64,000 nt of DNA from Bacteroidota bacterium (lineage in GTDB: Bacteria > Bacteroidota > Ignavibacteria > Kryptoniales > JAKASW01). Below the pieces are notes generated by a model that ran no database searches, was not told the DNA's origin, and saw only the letters and a list, made by a program, of their open reading frames with translations. This document shows positions 32,446-41,486 of this stretch, one piece after another; within the stretch, counting starts at the first letter, position 1, and every line of letters begins with the position of its first letter. A program made the position numbers and the translations under genes. The stretch is taken from NCBI GenBank assembly GCA_021845665.1, contig JAJZVO010000006.1, positions 49,503-113,502 on the forward strand, read 5' to 3'.

Positions 32446-35106
32446 TCATTCGACTGTAATCGTTTGTCTTAGCCTGATATCTCTTGACGACGATCCTATC
32501 TGCAACTCGTACTTTCCCGGTTCCACCATTACCTTCTTCTCCTTAACGCTGTAGGTCGCAAGCGCCATTACCGGAAGTGAAATGTCCACTGTCCTCGATT
32601 CGTCCTCGTCTATCGAGACGCGGTCGAAGCCTTTGAGAGATTTGATAGCGTGGAATCTTTTCACGTCGAGATGTTCAACATAGAGCTGGACCACTTCGTC
32701 TCCGCCCATCCTGCCGGTATTTTTGACATCGACAGAAATATTCACCGTATCTTCGGGAGACGCTGTTGTCCTGCTCACTTTCATGTCCGAGTAGGCAAAA
32801 GTCGTGTAGCTTAAGCCGTAGCCGAAGGGATAGAGCGGAGTTCCCTTGAAGTAGCGGTACGTTCTTCCTCTCATGCTGTAATCGGTGAATGGAGGAAGCT
32901 GTTTTACAGATTTATAAAAGGTAACGGGAAGTCTCCCGGCAGGATCGTAATTACCGAAAATCACGTCTGCAACGGCATTCCCGCCCTCTTCGCCGGGATA
33001 CCACGCATCTATGATCGCGGGGATGTTCTTCTTCGCCCAGTTTATGCCGAGCGAGCTCCCTCCTACGAGCACGAGGACGATAGGCTTGCCGGTCTTGTCG
33101 ATTGCCTTGAGCATCGCCTCTTCTTCCGCGGGGAGTCTCAACCAGGTGCGGTCGCCGCCTCTGAATCCGGGAAGATTGATCCTTGGATCCTCTTCGCTCT
33201 CGAGCTGCGGCGAAATTCCGGCTACTGCAATAACCACATCTGATTTCCTTGCTGCATCGATCGCGTCCCTGAGTAATCTCTTTTCACTCAGTTCCGGTAT
33301 TTTCCTGTGCCAAACTAATCCCAGGTAGGGGCTCATTCCACTGTCGGCAAATTCGACCTTCAGGTGGTATTCATTTCCCTTCACCAGGTGGACGGTCTTT
33401 ACTTCGAAGCCCATTCCTTTGGTCCAGTCCCACCGATTCATCAGCAGCTTTCCGTTGAAGTATAATCTTCCTTTCTGAGGACAGAAGATTCCGAGCTCGT
33501 AATCTCCGGTAGATGGAGGGGTCAGGGTAGCTGTCCACTTCATCGAAAAATCCGTGGCGGGCACGCCTTTCCCGGGGGAACTGGATCCCCAAAACTGGTT
33601 CGCAAGAGTATCTACTCTCGTAAGAACAGGCGTCCCCTCCAGATTCGAGTTGTCAAAATATTCGGCATACAATCCATGTCCCCCGAGCCCGTGTCCCGGG
33701 CTGAGATACTGTGTCTCTATCGGACTCGCCCGCATGATTTTCTCCTCAAGCAAATTGTATCCTGCCGAAAACCGAACTCTCACTTCGGGTCCGAGTGCGT
33801 TCTTTATGCCCTGATAAATCGTGACGGGATTGGATGGTGTACCATTATAGTCGCCGAGCAGTACGTCTATGTCCTGGGCATAAAGGCCGATCACGGCAAC
33901 TGACTTCAGATTTCTTTTCAGAGGTAGCGTGTTATCGGCGTTCTTCAGCAGAACGATGCTCTCGTCCGCCACCCTTCTTGCCAGCTCCATGTGGGCCGGT
34001 GTGTTGTTGTCTGCTATCGTAATCTTCGAATACGGTACCGCGGACAGCGGGTCGAACATGCCGAGCTTGAATCTTGCCAGCATCAGCCTGGTAACGGCCG
34101 TATCGATGGTGGCAACCGAAATAAGTCCCTCTTTGACAGCCTTGTCAAGTGTAGAGAATTCAGTTCCGCATGACAGGTCACATCCCGCGTTAACTGCATC
34201 GGCGGATGCTGCGGCCATGCTCGGTGCGTAGTGGTGACCCAGAAATATGTCGCCGATCGCACCGCAGTCGGAGACGACATAACCCTTGAATCCCCACTTG
34301 TCTCTCAGAAGATATGTCATGAGAAACGTATCCGCGTTGCATGGCACCCCGTTGACGGCATTGTAAGCGCCCATGACGGAGAACGCATGTCCTTTCATGA
34401 TCGCCGCCTTGAATGCAGGGAGATAAGTATCGTAGAGATCTCTCATGGAGACTGTCGCGTTGAACTTGTGTCTGAGCAGCTCGGGTCCGCTATACGCGTC
34501 GAAGTGCTTTGGAGTAGCCACCACCTTCAGATATTTCGAATTATTCCCTTGTAGCCCTGTTATGAATGCTACTGCCATCTTGGAAGTCAGGAACGGGTCT
34601 TCGCCATAAGTCTCCTGGCCGCGTCCCCACCGCGGGTCACGAAAGATATTTATATTGGGGGCCCAGAAAGTAAGGCCTCCGAAAATCTTGCCGTATTCGC
34701 CTTTGCCGATTTCATAGTTGTACTTTGCCCGGGCTTCCGTGGATATCACGCTCGCTTCTTCATGTATGAGTCTCGGGTTCCAGGTCGCGGCCATGCCGAT
34801 CGCCTGCGGAAAAACTGTGGCAATTCCGTCGTAAGCTACACCGTGAAGGCACTCGCTCCACCAATTGTATGCGGGCACGCCGAGCGTCGGAATTGCAGGT
34901 GCGCCGTTCTGCATCTGGGATATCTTTTCTTTCAATGTCATCATGGATACGAGGTCGGCGGCGCGTTGCTGAAAGCTAAGACTGGTGTCGAGATACGCCG
35001 GCACGCTCTTCTCGGGAGATGCTGCGTGTTCCTGTGCCATGGCCATTGGCACGAGCGTCCCTGAGAAAACAATACCAAAGAGAAGGAGGCACGATAGTGT
35101 CTTCAT
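32446..35106 (-). CDS. Secreted GH3 family beta-glycosidase with PA14 domain
   Basis: The ATG at 35106 is preferred: GAGAGG lies 9 bp upstream and a signal peptide follows directly (ending near AMA-QEHAA). The product has 886 residues. The GH3 N-terminal barrel holds the nucleophile motif VVSDCGAIGD. The C-terminal domain carries IVLLKNADNTLPLKR and GEEGGNAVADV. Between them, about residues 470-610, is a PA14-like insert (GLYAEYFDNSNLEGTP). A fibronectin III-like domain ends the protein. Likely substrates are beta-glucosides or xylo-oligosaccharides. It is convergent with the ABC permease remnant. Confidence 0.88.
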   Translation of the reverse strand: MKTLSCLLLFGIVFSGTLVPMAMAQEHAASPEKSVPAYLDTSLSFQQRAADLVSMMTLKEKISQMQNGAPAIPTLGVPAYNWWSECLHGVAYDGIATVFPQAIGMAATWNPRLIHEEASVISTEARAKYNYEIGKGEYGKIFGGLTFWAPNINIFRDPRWGRGQETYGEDPFLTSKMAVAFITGLQGNNSKYLKVVATPKHFDAYSGPELLRHKFNATVSMRDLYDTYLPAFKAAIMKGHAFSVMGAYNAVNGVPCNADTFLMTYLLRDKWGFKGYVVSDCGAIGDIFLGHHYAPSMAAASADAVNAGCDLSCGTEFSTLDKAVKEGLISVATIDTAVTRLMLARFKLGMFDPLSAVPYSKITIADNNTPAHMELARRVADESIVLLKNADNTLPLKRNLKSVAVIGLYAQDIDVLLGDYNGTPSNPVTIYQGIKNALGPEVRVRFSAGYNLLEEKIMRASPIETQYLSPGHGLGGHGLYAEYFDNSNLEGTPVLTRVDTLANQFWGSSSPGKGVPATDFSMKWTATLTPPSTGDYELGIFCPQKGRLYFNGKLLMNRWDWTKGMGFEVKTVHLVKGNEYHLKVEFADSGMSPYLGLVWHRKIPELSEKRLLRDAIDAARKSDVVIAVAGISPQLESEEDPRINLPGFRGGDRTWLRLPAEEEAMLKAIDKTGKPIVLVLVGGSSLGINWAKKNIPAIIDAWYPGEEGGNAVADVIFGNYDPAGRLPVTFYKSVKQLPPFTDYSMRGRTYRYFKGTPLYPFGYGLSYTTFAYSDMKVSRTTASPEDTVNISVDVKNTGRMGGDEVVQLYVEHLDVKRFHAIKSLKGFDRVSIDEDESRTVDISLPVMALATYSVKEKKVMVEPGKYELQIGSSSRDIRLRQTITVE

Positions 35107-35389
35107 GTTCATCATCCTCTCGTCAATTACATGCCTAGCTTGCCATCCGGTCCGAAAACTCCTGAACGGACGTCTGTCTCGGCAACTTAATGATGAAGTG
35201 CAGTATGTTGTGTGAATTATAGACAAATCGGGAGGCAAATCCAATTGTCTATGCGAGGGATCGCTGTTTGGGGAAGACCTTGATAGATGCGAATATGTTT
35301 GACCGGATGCCGTTCAAGCGAATGCCGGTGGTTCTCCATAATCGGCCATCCAGGGAAGCTGCCGGCTGTCAACGCCTGTCCCGTGGATT

Positions 35390-35998
35390 TTGCCCCAACT
35401 AATCGCGATGCGCATCAGGGGACCGGTTCTAGTCGATACCGTCCCTGAGATTTCATCCCATCAGGGACGGATATTCCAAACCTATATTAAGCCGGGTGAG
35501 GTCATCCACTGGCCGGTAGATGCGGTGAGCAAGAATGGCACGTTCATCCTCAATATCCCGGGCAAACCGGACGGGACTATAGATTCTGAAGAAAAAGCGA
35601 TCGTAGAGTCGATAGGAAAATGGATGCAGACAAATGGGGAAGCTATCTATGCCACAAGACCATGGAAAACATTCGGAGAGGGACCCAATTCAGTCAAGCT
35701 GGGTTCATTTGCCGGTCCCAGCACCGCTTCTCTTGACGCTAAGGACATCAGGTTCACACGGAATAAACGTGGTGATGTCGTCTATGCCATATTCCTCGGC
35801 TGGCCGATGGGAAAGAAATTTCATATCAAGAGTCTCGGCACTGCTTCGCAGTTCAATCCCGGCAAGGTGGCACATGTCGAGCTTCCCGGCTGCGTTGACA
35901 AGTTGGAATGGAACCAGTTGGCCGAATCGCTGACCGTTGAGAAACCCCTGGTCAAGCCGTGCGACTTCGCTTACGCCCTGAAAGCCCGGCTTTCGTGA
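35390..35998 (+). pseudogene. GH29 alpha-L-fucosidase, C-terminal remnant
   Basis: Residues from about 45 match the end of GH29 fucosidases: DAVSKNGTFILNIP, PDGTIDSEEKAI, GEAIYATRPWKTFGEGP, then the C-terminal beta domain (IFLGWP). The ~300-residue catalytic N-terminus, with nucleophile and acid/base, is missing, and no signal peptide or good ribosome site is seen. A perfect 10-bp hairpin (35439-35448 with 35461-35470) lies near the 5' end of the remnant. I regard it as a broken gene. Confidence 0.75.
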
Positions 35999-36080
35999 TG
36001 CGCTGCTCTGACCGGGATTGGTAGCATCTTCTCCGGCGGGGCACGAATTTAAGATAGTATGCTCCGAAGTTAGAGGAACT

Positions 36081-37334
36081 TTATCTGAGGTGACTCGCGG
36101 CGAGTGAGAAAACTTCATTGAACTTTGCGTCCACCTCGCTCGCGATCGTCTCGTCCGTCGGGAAGGGATTGACGTGCGTGTAGGGAAATGGAAAATCCAG
36201 CACGTCGACCCGGGTCTCGATATTCCGGTACTCGCCTTTCAGAGTGTTCATGACTTCGGCCGGGGGCACTACGCTGTCTTTCTTCAATGCCACTGCGTAA
36301 AGCCGATCGTGCAATTTCTTAAAGAGTCCCTCCCGAAGCTCCTTGTTCTTCCGGTAGCTCAGCATGGCTTTGAATATTGTGCCGGATTGGTGAGCCTCGC
36401 TGAAATAATGCGCAATTCGCCTATCGAGCGAAAGCTCAGTATCCAGGCGTTCTGAGAAGTACGAATAAATCGCTATCGTTGCATCGCTGTCCAGGATGAA
36501 TTTCGAATTCGGAGACATCCTGTCGAGCGTAGGCCCGCCGCAGAATAGAAAGAGCCTCGATTCGCCGAAGATGTCAGCGGGGTTTGCCATTATCAGGATC
36601 TCGCTAAGGAACGAGCCTATGGAGTAGCCGAAGAGATCCACCGTGGCGTCGGATGCAATGAGCGGGTTTGATCCGTTTCGAATCTCCGAAATTAGGTGGA
36701 CGATATCGTTGAACGTCTGCAATCCCGACCAGAAAAATCGCTGCGGGATCGACTCGATCCTCGAACTGATCGCGGCGTTGGCATAACTCGAATTTGTGAT
36801 CGAAGGGGATTTTTCCCTGCGCGTGTCGGAGACTCTTTTCATCTCCCGCGATTCGCCCCAGGCGGAGGGAGCGCGGTTCATATGAAATGCAATCGGAAAA
36901 AGAACGGCGGCCTTTCCCGTGAGCTCAACCAGGCGTTCGGCCCAGGGAAGATATTTGATCCAGCTTCGCTCGTTCAGCCCGTGGAAAATGAAGATTACAC
37001 CCGGCGCAGGTTCGGACCTCCTCTTCCTGAACAGCGCATATGTGAAATCCTTGTTCTCCCTCACATCGACGTCTGCATGGCTTAAGGTTGCAGGGTAGTG
37101 TCGAAGCTGACTGCTGAGGGCTCCGTCCGTCTTTTCGTCGAATGTCGTTCCGTGCTCTTCGCAACCATAGGACTGTGCGCCGGGCAGAAGAGCCCAGTGT
37201 TTGGAATGAAACGGGCACATGTGAATATCGATGTCGCTGTACGACAGCCTGATGAGATCAGCTTCAGGCCTGTACGCTTCCCTGAGGGTGAAATATTTCT
37301 CCCGGTAATTCATCATTCGAGCACGATGGTACAT
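36081..37334 (-). CDS. Alpha/beta-hydrolase-like protein (DUF6051-like)
   Basis: The protein has about 410-417 residues. The hydrolase features are IFIFHGLNERSWIKYLPWA (oxyanion region) and a nucleophile-elbow-like LFGYSIGSFLSE with Ser in G-x-S-x-G position; a C-terminal His (YTHVNPFP) could complete a triad. It lacks a signal peptide. The start is uncertain among 37334, 37316 and 37313, as none has a clear ribosome site. It stands alone between a GH29 remnant and a sensor kinase. Substrate unknown. Confidence 0.68.
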   Translation of the reverse strand: MYHRARMMNYREKYFTLREAYRPEADLIRLSYSDIDIHMCPFHSKHWALLPGAQSYGCEEHGTTFDEKTDGALSSQLRHYPATLSHADVDVRENKDFTYALFRKRRSEPAPGVIFIFHGLNERSWIKYLPWAERLVELTGKAAVLFPIAFHMNRAPSAWGESREMKRVSDTRREKSPSITNSSYANAAISSRIESIPQRFFWSGLQTFNDIVHLISEIRNGSNPLIASDATVDLFGYSIGSFLSEILIMANPADIFGESRLFLFCGGPTLDRMSPNSKFILDSDATIAIYSYFSERLDTELSLDRRIAHYFSEAHQSGTIFKAMLSYRKNKELREGLFKKLHDRLYAVALKKDSVVPPAEVMNTLKGEYRNIETRVDVLDFPFPYTHVNPFPTDETIASEVDAKFNEVFSLAASHLR

Positions 37335-37487
37335 GTTAAACCCATAACGGCAGAAAAAAAAGGGAAATAACGCCTGCCTCTCCGTTTCATGTCGCGGCGG
37401 TACAGTCCTCGATGCCGTCCCCCGGCAAGGAACCCGGACGGTAGACTTGGTGTTCGTATTTGAATATAGCCACTATCGGAGGTTGGA

Positions 37488-40400
37488 GTGAGCTCGCGAA
37501 GAAGGTTATTGCCCAAATCGAATAGTCCTTTCGGGGACCTCCCGTTCTTGATTCTACTTGCCCTTCTCGCTTCTTTTTCCAGGTGCGCCGGCCAGGTCCT
37601 TCCATTCAAACTATACACCACCAGGCAAGGTCTCCTTTCTAATGGAGTCACTACTCTCTTTCAGGATTCGTACGGCTACCTCTGGATAGGCACTACGGAT
37701 GGCCTCAGTGTTTATAACGGCCAGTCTTTCAGGAATTACACGGTCGTGGATGGTCTCGCTTCAAGCTGGGTCAATTGTATTATCGAAGACAACAAAGTCA
37801 GGGGAAAGATCTGGGTTGGCACGCTTGGCGGGGGAGTAAGCAGCTTCTTTCGAGGAACATTTACTAATTTCGTCGTTGGCAGTAATGCATGGACGAACAG
37901 AGTTAACTCAATTTGCCAGGGCGAAGATGGAACAATCTACTGTGCGACAGACCGGGGCGTGTATGCGTTGGCGGACGGCAAATGTTTACGGCTTAGCACG
38001 AAACTTGCCGCTCGGGCGTTCGCTCAGATCGGATACCGTGGCGATAGTCTCTTTATTCTCGACGACAAAGGGAACCTAACCACTTACAATCTCTCAAGCG
38101 GGGCTGTCGCTTGTCTGACGGATCGGCGCATTAAGAAAACTGGGGTGAGCGCTTTTCTATTGGGAAGAAAACATCGTCTCTGGCTGGCATTATCGGATGG
38201 TACTATGCAGGATTACTACGAGGACAAGGCAATGCCTCACGCCACCGGGGAGCCGGCAAATTTCCTTTTGGAAGGGATTCGGGATGTGCTCTGGGTCGGC
38301 TGCACCGACGGGCTCTATGACATTGATGAACGTACCTTCGGCAAAGCACCGGCGATTCATTTTACAACCGCGAATGGACTTCCTGACGACAAAATCTGGT
38401 CGGGATTAGTCGACAGGGAAGGCGAACTTTGGCTTGGGGCCGGTTCCGCAGGACTTTGCAAACTGCAGGATGAAAACAGATTTGATTTCGAACAGTCCAT
38501 TCCGAGCATAGCCATCGACAATTCCCAGGCTGCGGCGGACAACAGAGGACACATTTGGTCCATCGATTCATCAGGTGTACTTGAAATCTGGCGCTCCACA
38601 TCCGGGATGGTGATGAGCAAATTGCACCGGTTTGATGAATTTAGAATATCGCATCCCGAGTATTCGCTCCGTCTCACCGGAGGATCGGCTCTATGGCTTT
38701 GCAGCGAGAGCGGCCTGATCCGGCAATACAAGATCATCGGGAAAGATTATGGCCCTTCGAAAGTGATCCTCGAAGCTGAATACAGGATTTCCAGCCCGCT
38801 ATTGAACGGACAATTTCTTACCTTCTACATCGACCGGCAGAAGAGGATCTGGTGCAGCATCAACAAGGTAGGTGTGTTGGAGACAAATGCGAAGCAGCTT
38901 AGAGGAAAGCGCGTCGTGCATCTGATTCAAAAAGGGCTCCCGGACAATTCAGTCCGGGCGATGTTCGAGGACGATCGCGGAAATTTATGGTTCGGGGGAT
39001 ACATCGGTGGACTGTCTGAATTTCGTCACCCTTTCAAAAAAGACTCTTCGATCAGGGAATACAGCACGAGAGATGGATTGCCTGACAATGCTATCCGAGC
39101 GATCACCGAAGACAGTACCGGCAATCTCTGGATCGGAACGCGGTTCGGCGGGATAGCAATAATGAATGACGGTAGGTTCGTGAATATTTCTGCAAGGGAT
39201 GGATTGATAAGCAATGGAGTATGGGCGATCGCACGGGACGAGAACGGCGGCATGCTTCTCGGTACGCAGCTCGGTCTTCAGAGCGTAGAGATATCTGGAA
39301 ATGGAGGAAGGAAATTCCGCGACCTGGGTGACAGAGTCCCCGTTTACTCTCTCGGCATAAGCAGTTTGGGACTGCGGTGGACTTGCACGCCGGCAGGCAC
39401 AACGGTGATGAAGCTGAAACAGAGAGACGCTCCGAAGTCGGCTCCCTGGGTCCACATCACGAAATTCCTTGTCAATGGCGAGGCAAAAGGGCTCACGTAC
39501 GATCCCGCTTTCCCCTATAGCGAGAACACAGTGACGTTTGATTTTAATGGCGTAAGTTTGCGGGAGGGGAAGGAGTTATCATACCGCTATATGCTCGGCG
39601 GCGTCGATAAGAACTGGCGTTACTCTCCCGGCTCGCACGCGGTGACGTATGTCTCGCTGAGGCCGGGCAGTTACCGATTTGAGGTGAAAGCCGTCGAGCC
39701 TTCGGGGCTCGAAAGCGTGAATGCCGCCTCAATTTCATTCACCATTGTCCCACCTTACTGGCAGCACTGGTGGTTTATCGCTCTAGTGACATTAGGATTG
39801 GTTTCACTGATTTACTCGGCAGCGAGGTACAGACTGGGAAGGGTGCTTGAAATCGAGCGGGTGCGTTCCAGGATCGCTTCGGATCTCCACGACGAAATCG
39901 GATCGGGCCTCACGAGAATCGCGATACTCGCGGACTCCGCATCGCAGGCGGCGAATTCCATGGCACGGGCAGGCGATGCGCCGGTCGATATGGAAAGATC
40001 CGCCCACCGTTCCATAGAAATGGCGAAGAAAATCGGCTCCAACGCGCGTGACCTGATCGACTCGATGAGCGACGTAGTCTGGTCGATCGATCCCAAATAT
40101 GATTCGCTGGCTGACTTCCTTTTCTATTTCCGCATATACGCGAACGAACTCACCGAGGCGAAAGGGATTGTCCTCGAAATAAGCGCCGATGCGACCGAGA
40201 GACTTAGGATCGGGCCGCAAATAAAGAGGACACTCCAGCTGGTATCGAAGGAAGCGCTCTCGAACTCCGTGAAGTATTCGGGCTGCCGGAACATCAAATA
40301 CCGGTTGAGTGTGGCAAACAAGCGTATATCGGTATCTCTCGAAGACGACGGCTGCGGCTTCGACTTGAATAGTGTCGAGCGCGGCCACGGCCTTAACAAC

Positions 40401-40496
40401 ATGGAAAAACACGCGCGTGAAATGCACGGCGAGATTTTGATTGACTCATTTCCCGGAAAGGGAACCAGGCTGGTCTTCTCGTTCCCCTTTTCCTGA
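37488..40496 (+). CDS. Hybrid-type sensor kinase: Reg_prop propellers, Y_Y_Y, HisKA_3
   Basis: The 1002-residue protein starts at GTG (37488) with GGAGG 5 bp upstream, followed by a signal peptide. Periplasmic two-component propeller repeats fill ~30-640 (for example YGYLWIGTTDGLSVY and GNLWFGGYIGGLSEF), then a Y_Y_Y domain (~660-745) and one transmembrane helix (~758-778). The cytoplasmic part has a HisKA_3 motif DLHDEIGSGLTRI with intact His and an ATPase domain with NSVKY, DDGCGFD and GHGLNNM. Such sensors often detect carbohydrates or envelope cues. It pairs with the LuxR-type regulator 72 bp downstream. Confidence 0.9.
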   Translation: MSSRRRLLPKSNSPFGDLPFLILLALLASFSRCAGQVLPFKLYTTRQGLLSNGVTTLFQDSYGYLWIGTTDGLSVYNGQSFRNYTVVDGLASSWVNCIIEDNKVRGKIWVGTLGGGVSSFFRGTFTNFVVGSNAWTNRVNSICQGEDGTIYCATDRGVYALADGKCLRLSTKLAARAFAQIGYRGDSLFILDDKGNLTTYNLSSGAVACLTDRRIKKTGVSAFLLGRKHRLWLALSDGTMQDYYEDKAMPHATGEPANFLLEGIRDVLWVGCTDGLYDIDERTFGKAPAIHFTTANGLPDDKIWSGLVDREGELWLGAGSAGLCKLQDENRFDFEQSIPSIAIDNSQAAADNRGHIWSIDSSGVLEIWRSTSGMVMSKLHRFDEFRISHPEYSLRLTGGSALWLCSESGLIRQYKIIGKDYGPSKVILEAEYRISSPLLNGQFLTFYIDRQKRIWCSINKVGVLETNAKQLRGKRVVHLIQKGLPDNSVRAMFEDDRGNLWFGGYIGGLSEFRHPFKKDSSIREYSTRDGLPDNAIRAITEDSTGNLWIGTRFGGIAIMNDGRFVNISARDGLISNGVWAIARDENGGMLLGTQLGLQSVEISGNGGRKFRDLGDRVPVYSLGISSLGLRWTCTPAGTTVMKLKQRDAPKSAPWVHITKFLVNGEAKGLTYDPAFPYSENTVTFDFNGVSLREGKELSYRYMLGGVDKNWRYSPGSHAVTYVSLRPGSYRFEVKAVEPSGLESVNAASISFTIVPPYWQHWWFIALVTLGLVSLIYSAARYRLGRVLEIERVRSRIASDLHDEIGSGLTRIAILADSASQAANSMARAGDAPVDMERSAHRSIEMAKKIGSNARDLIDSMSDVVWSIDPKYDSLADFLFYFRIYANELTEAKGIVLEISADATERLRIGPQIKRTLQLVSKEALSNSVKYSGCRNIKYRLSVANKRISVSLEDDGCGFDLNSVERGHGLNNMEKHAREMHGEILIDSFPGKGTRLVFSFPFS

Positions 40497-40568
40497 ATGA
40501 ACTGCTCAAATGATTAGTTGTAATTCGTGGTTGAAACCGGCTAGATTTCCCGGCAAGGAATCAATTCG

Positions 40569-41213
40569 ATGTCAGAACAAAAAAAGATCACTGCCGCGAT
40601 CCTGGATGACGACAGGGAATACCGCGCTCTCCTTGCGGATTTTCTTGACTCGACAGAGGGCTTCAGGTGCGTCGGGACTTACAAGAACTGCGACGAAGCC
40701 CTAAAGAACATCGAGGCCGATTTACCTGACGTCCTCCTTCTCGACATCGAGATGCCCGTCAGGTCGGGCATCGAAGCGCTCAGGATTATCAAGTTTCACT
40801 ATCCGACAGTAAAAGTCCTCATGCTTACCGTCTACAGCGATAACGAAAAGATATTTGAGTCCTTGCGGTGTGGAGCGGCCGGATACCTTTTGAAGAAAAG
40901 TCCCAAGGAAAAAGTGCTGGAGGCGATCCGCGACGCGTTTGAAGGAGGAGCGCCTTTCTCGGGCGAGGTGGCACAGAAGGTCCTCCGTTATTTTCAAAAC
41001 CCGGCAGGACAGTCGCAATTCTCCGGACTCTCCGACAGGGAGAGACAGGTGCTCGAGGAACTCATCGAAGGTCACGGCACGAAGGCTATTGCCGATAGGC
41101 TGTTCGTCTCGACCCACACCGTGAGGTTTCATCTTCATAATATCTACGTCAAACTGCATGTCAACTCCAGGGCCGAGGCGATTGCAAAGGCCCTGAAGAA
41201 CAGGATCGGCTGA
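40569..41213 (+). CDS. NarL/LuxR-type response regulator
   Basis: The 214-residue regulator has a receiver domain (~1-120; acidic DDD near 12-14, phosphoacceptor Asp in VLLLDIEMP, Lys in LLKKSPK) and a LuxR-type helix-turn-helix (~150-210; LSDRERQVLEELIEG, IADRLFVSTHTVRFHLHNIY). It is the cognate partner of the HisKA_3 kinase directly upstream. A 16-bp perfect palindrome 95 bp downstream (41308-41323) is a candidate target site. Confidence 0.92.
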   Translation: MSEQKKITAAILDDDREYRALLADFLDSTEGFRCVGTYKNCDEALKNIEADLPDVLLLDIEMPVRSGIEALRIIKFHYPTVKVLMLTVYSDNEKIFESLRCGAAGYLLKKSPKEKVLEAIRDAFEGGAPFSGEVAQKVLRYFQNPAGQSQFSGLSDRERQVLEELIEGHGTKAIADRLFVSTHTVRFHLHNIYVKLHVNSRAEAIAKALKNRIG

Positions 41214-41307
41214 CTTCCCAATCGATCGGGGGGCGGTTCTCAAAAAGCGTAACGGTCCGGCCGGGCAACCAGACAACCTTTGTTATCCCCATCACATTTC
41301 TCCAAAT

Positions 41308-41323
41308 CTAATCAATTGATTAG
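41308..41323. promoter_or_regulatory. 16-bp perfect palindrome, possible operator
   Basis: CTAATCAATTGATTAG is a perfect palindrome in the 273-bp gap between the LuxR-type regulator and the T9SS propeller gene. A similar GATTAGTTG half occurs at about 40512-40520, just before the regulator gene; here too TTG follows the palindrome. It may bind the adjacent regulator; this is inference. Confidence 0.4.
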
Positions 41324-41486
41324 TTGCCGGTAGATTGTACCTCGGATATTTTTCGACCGACAGAGAGGAAATAAGTGATGCAATTCCCGAAACGGCAAAG
41401 ACCGCTCTTGCTTTCGCTTGAGGTCGCAGTGTGGAGCGGCGATCTAATCCAGCAATCATGCCGGCTTATGCGAGGTGGCATATCGA

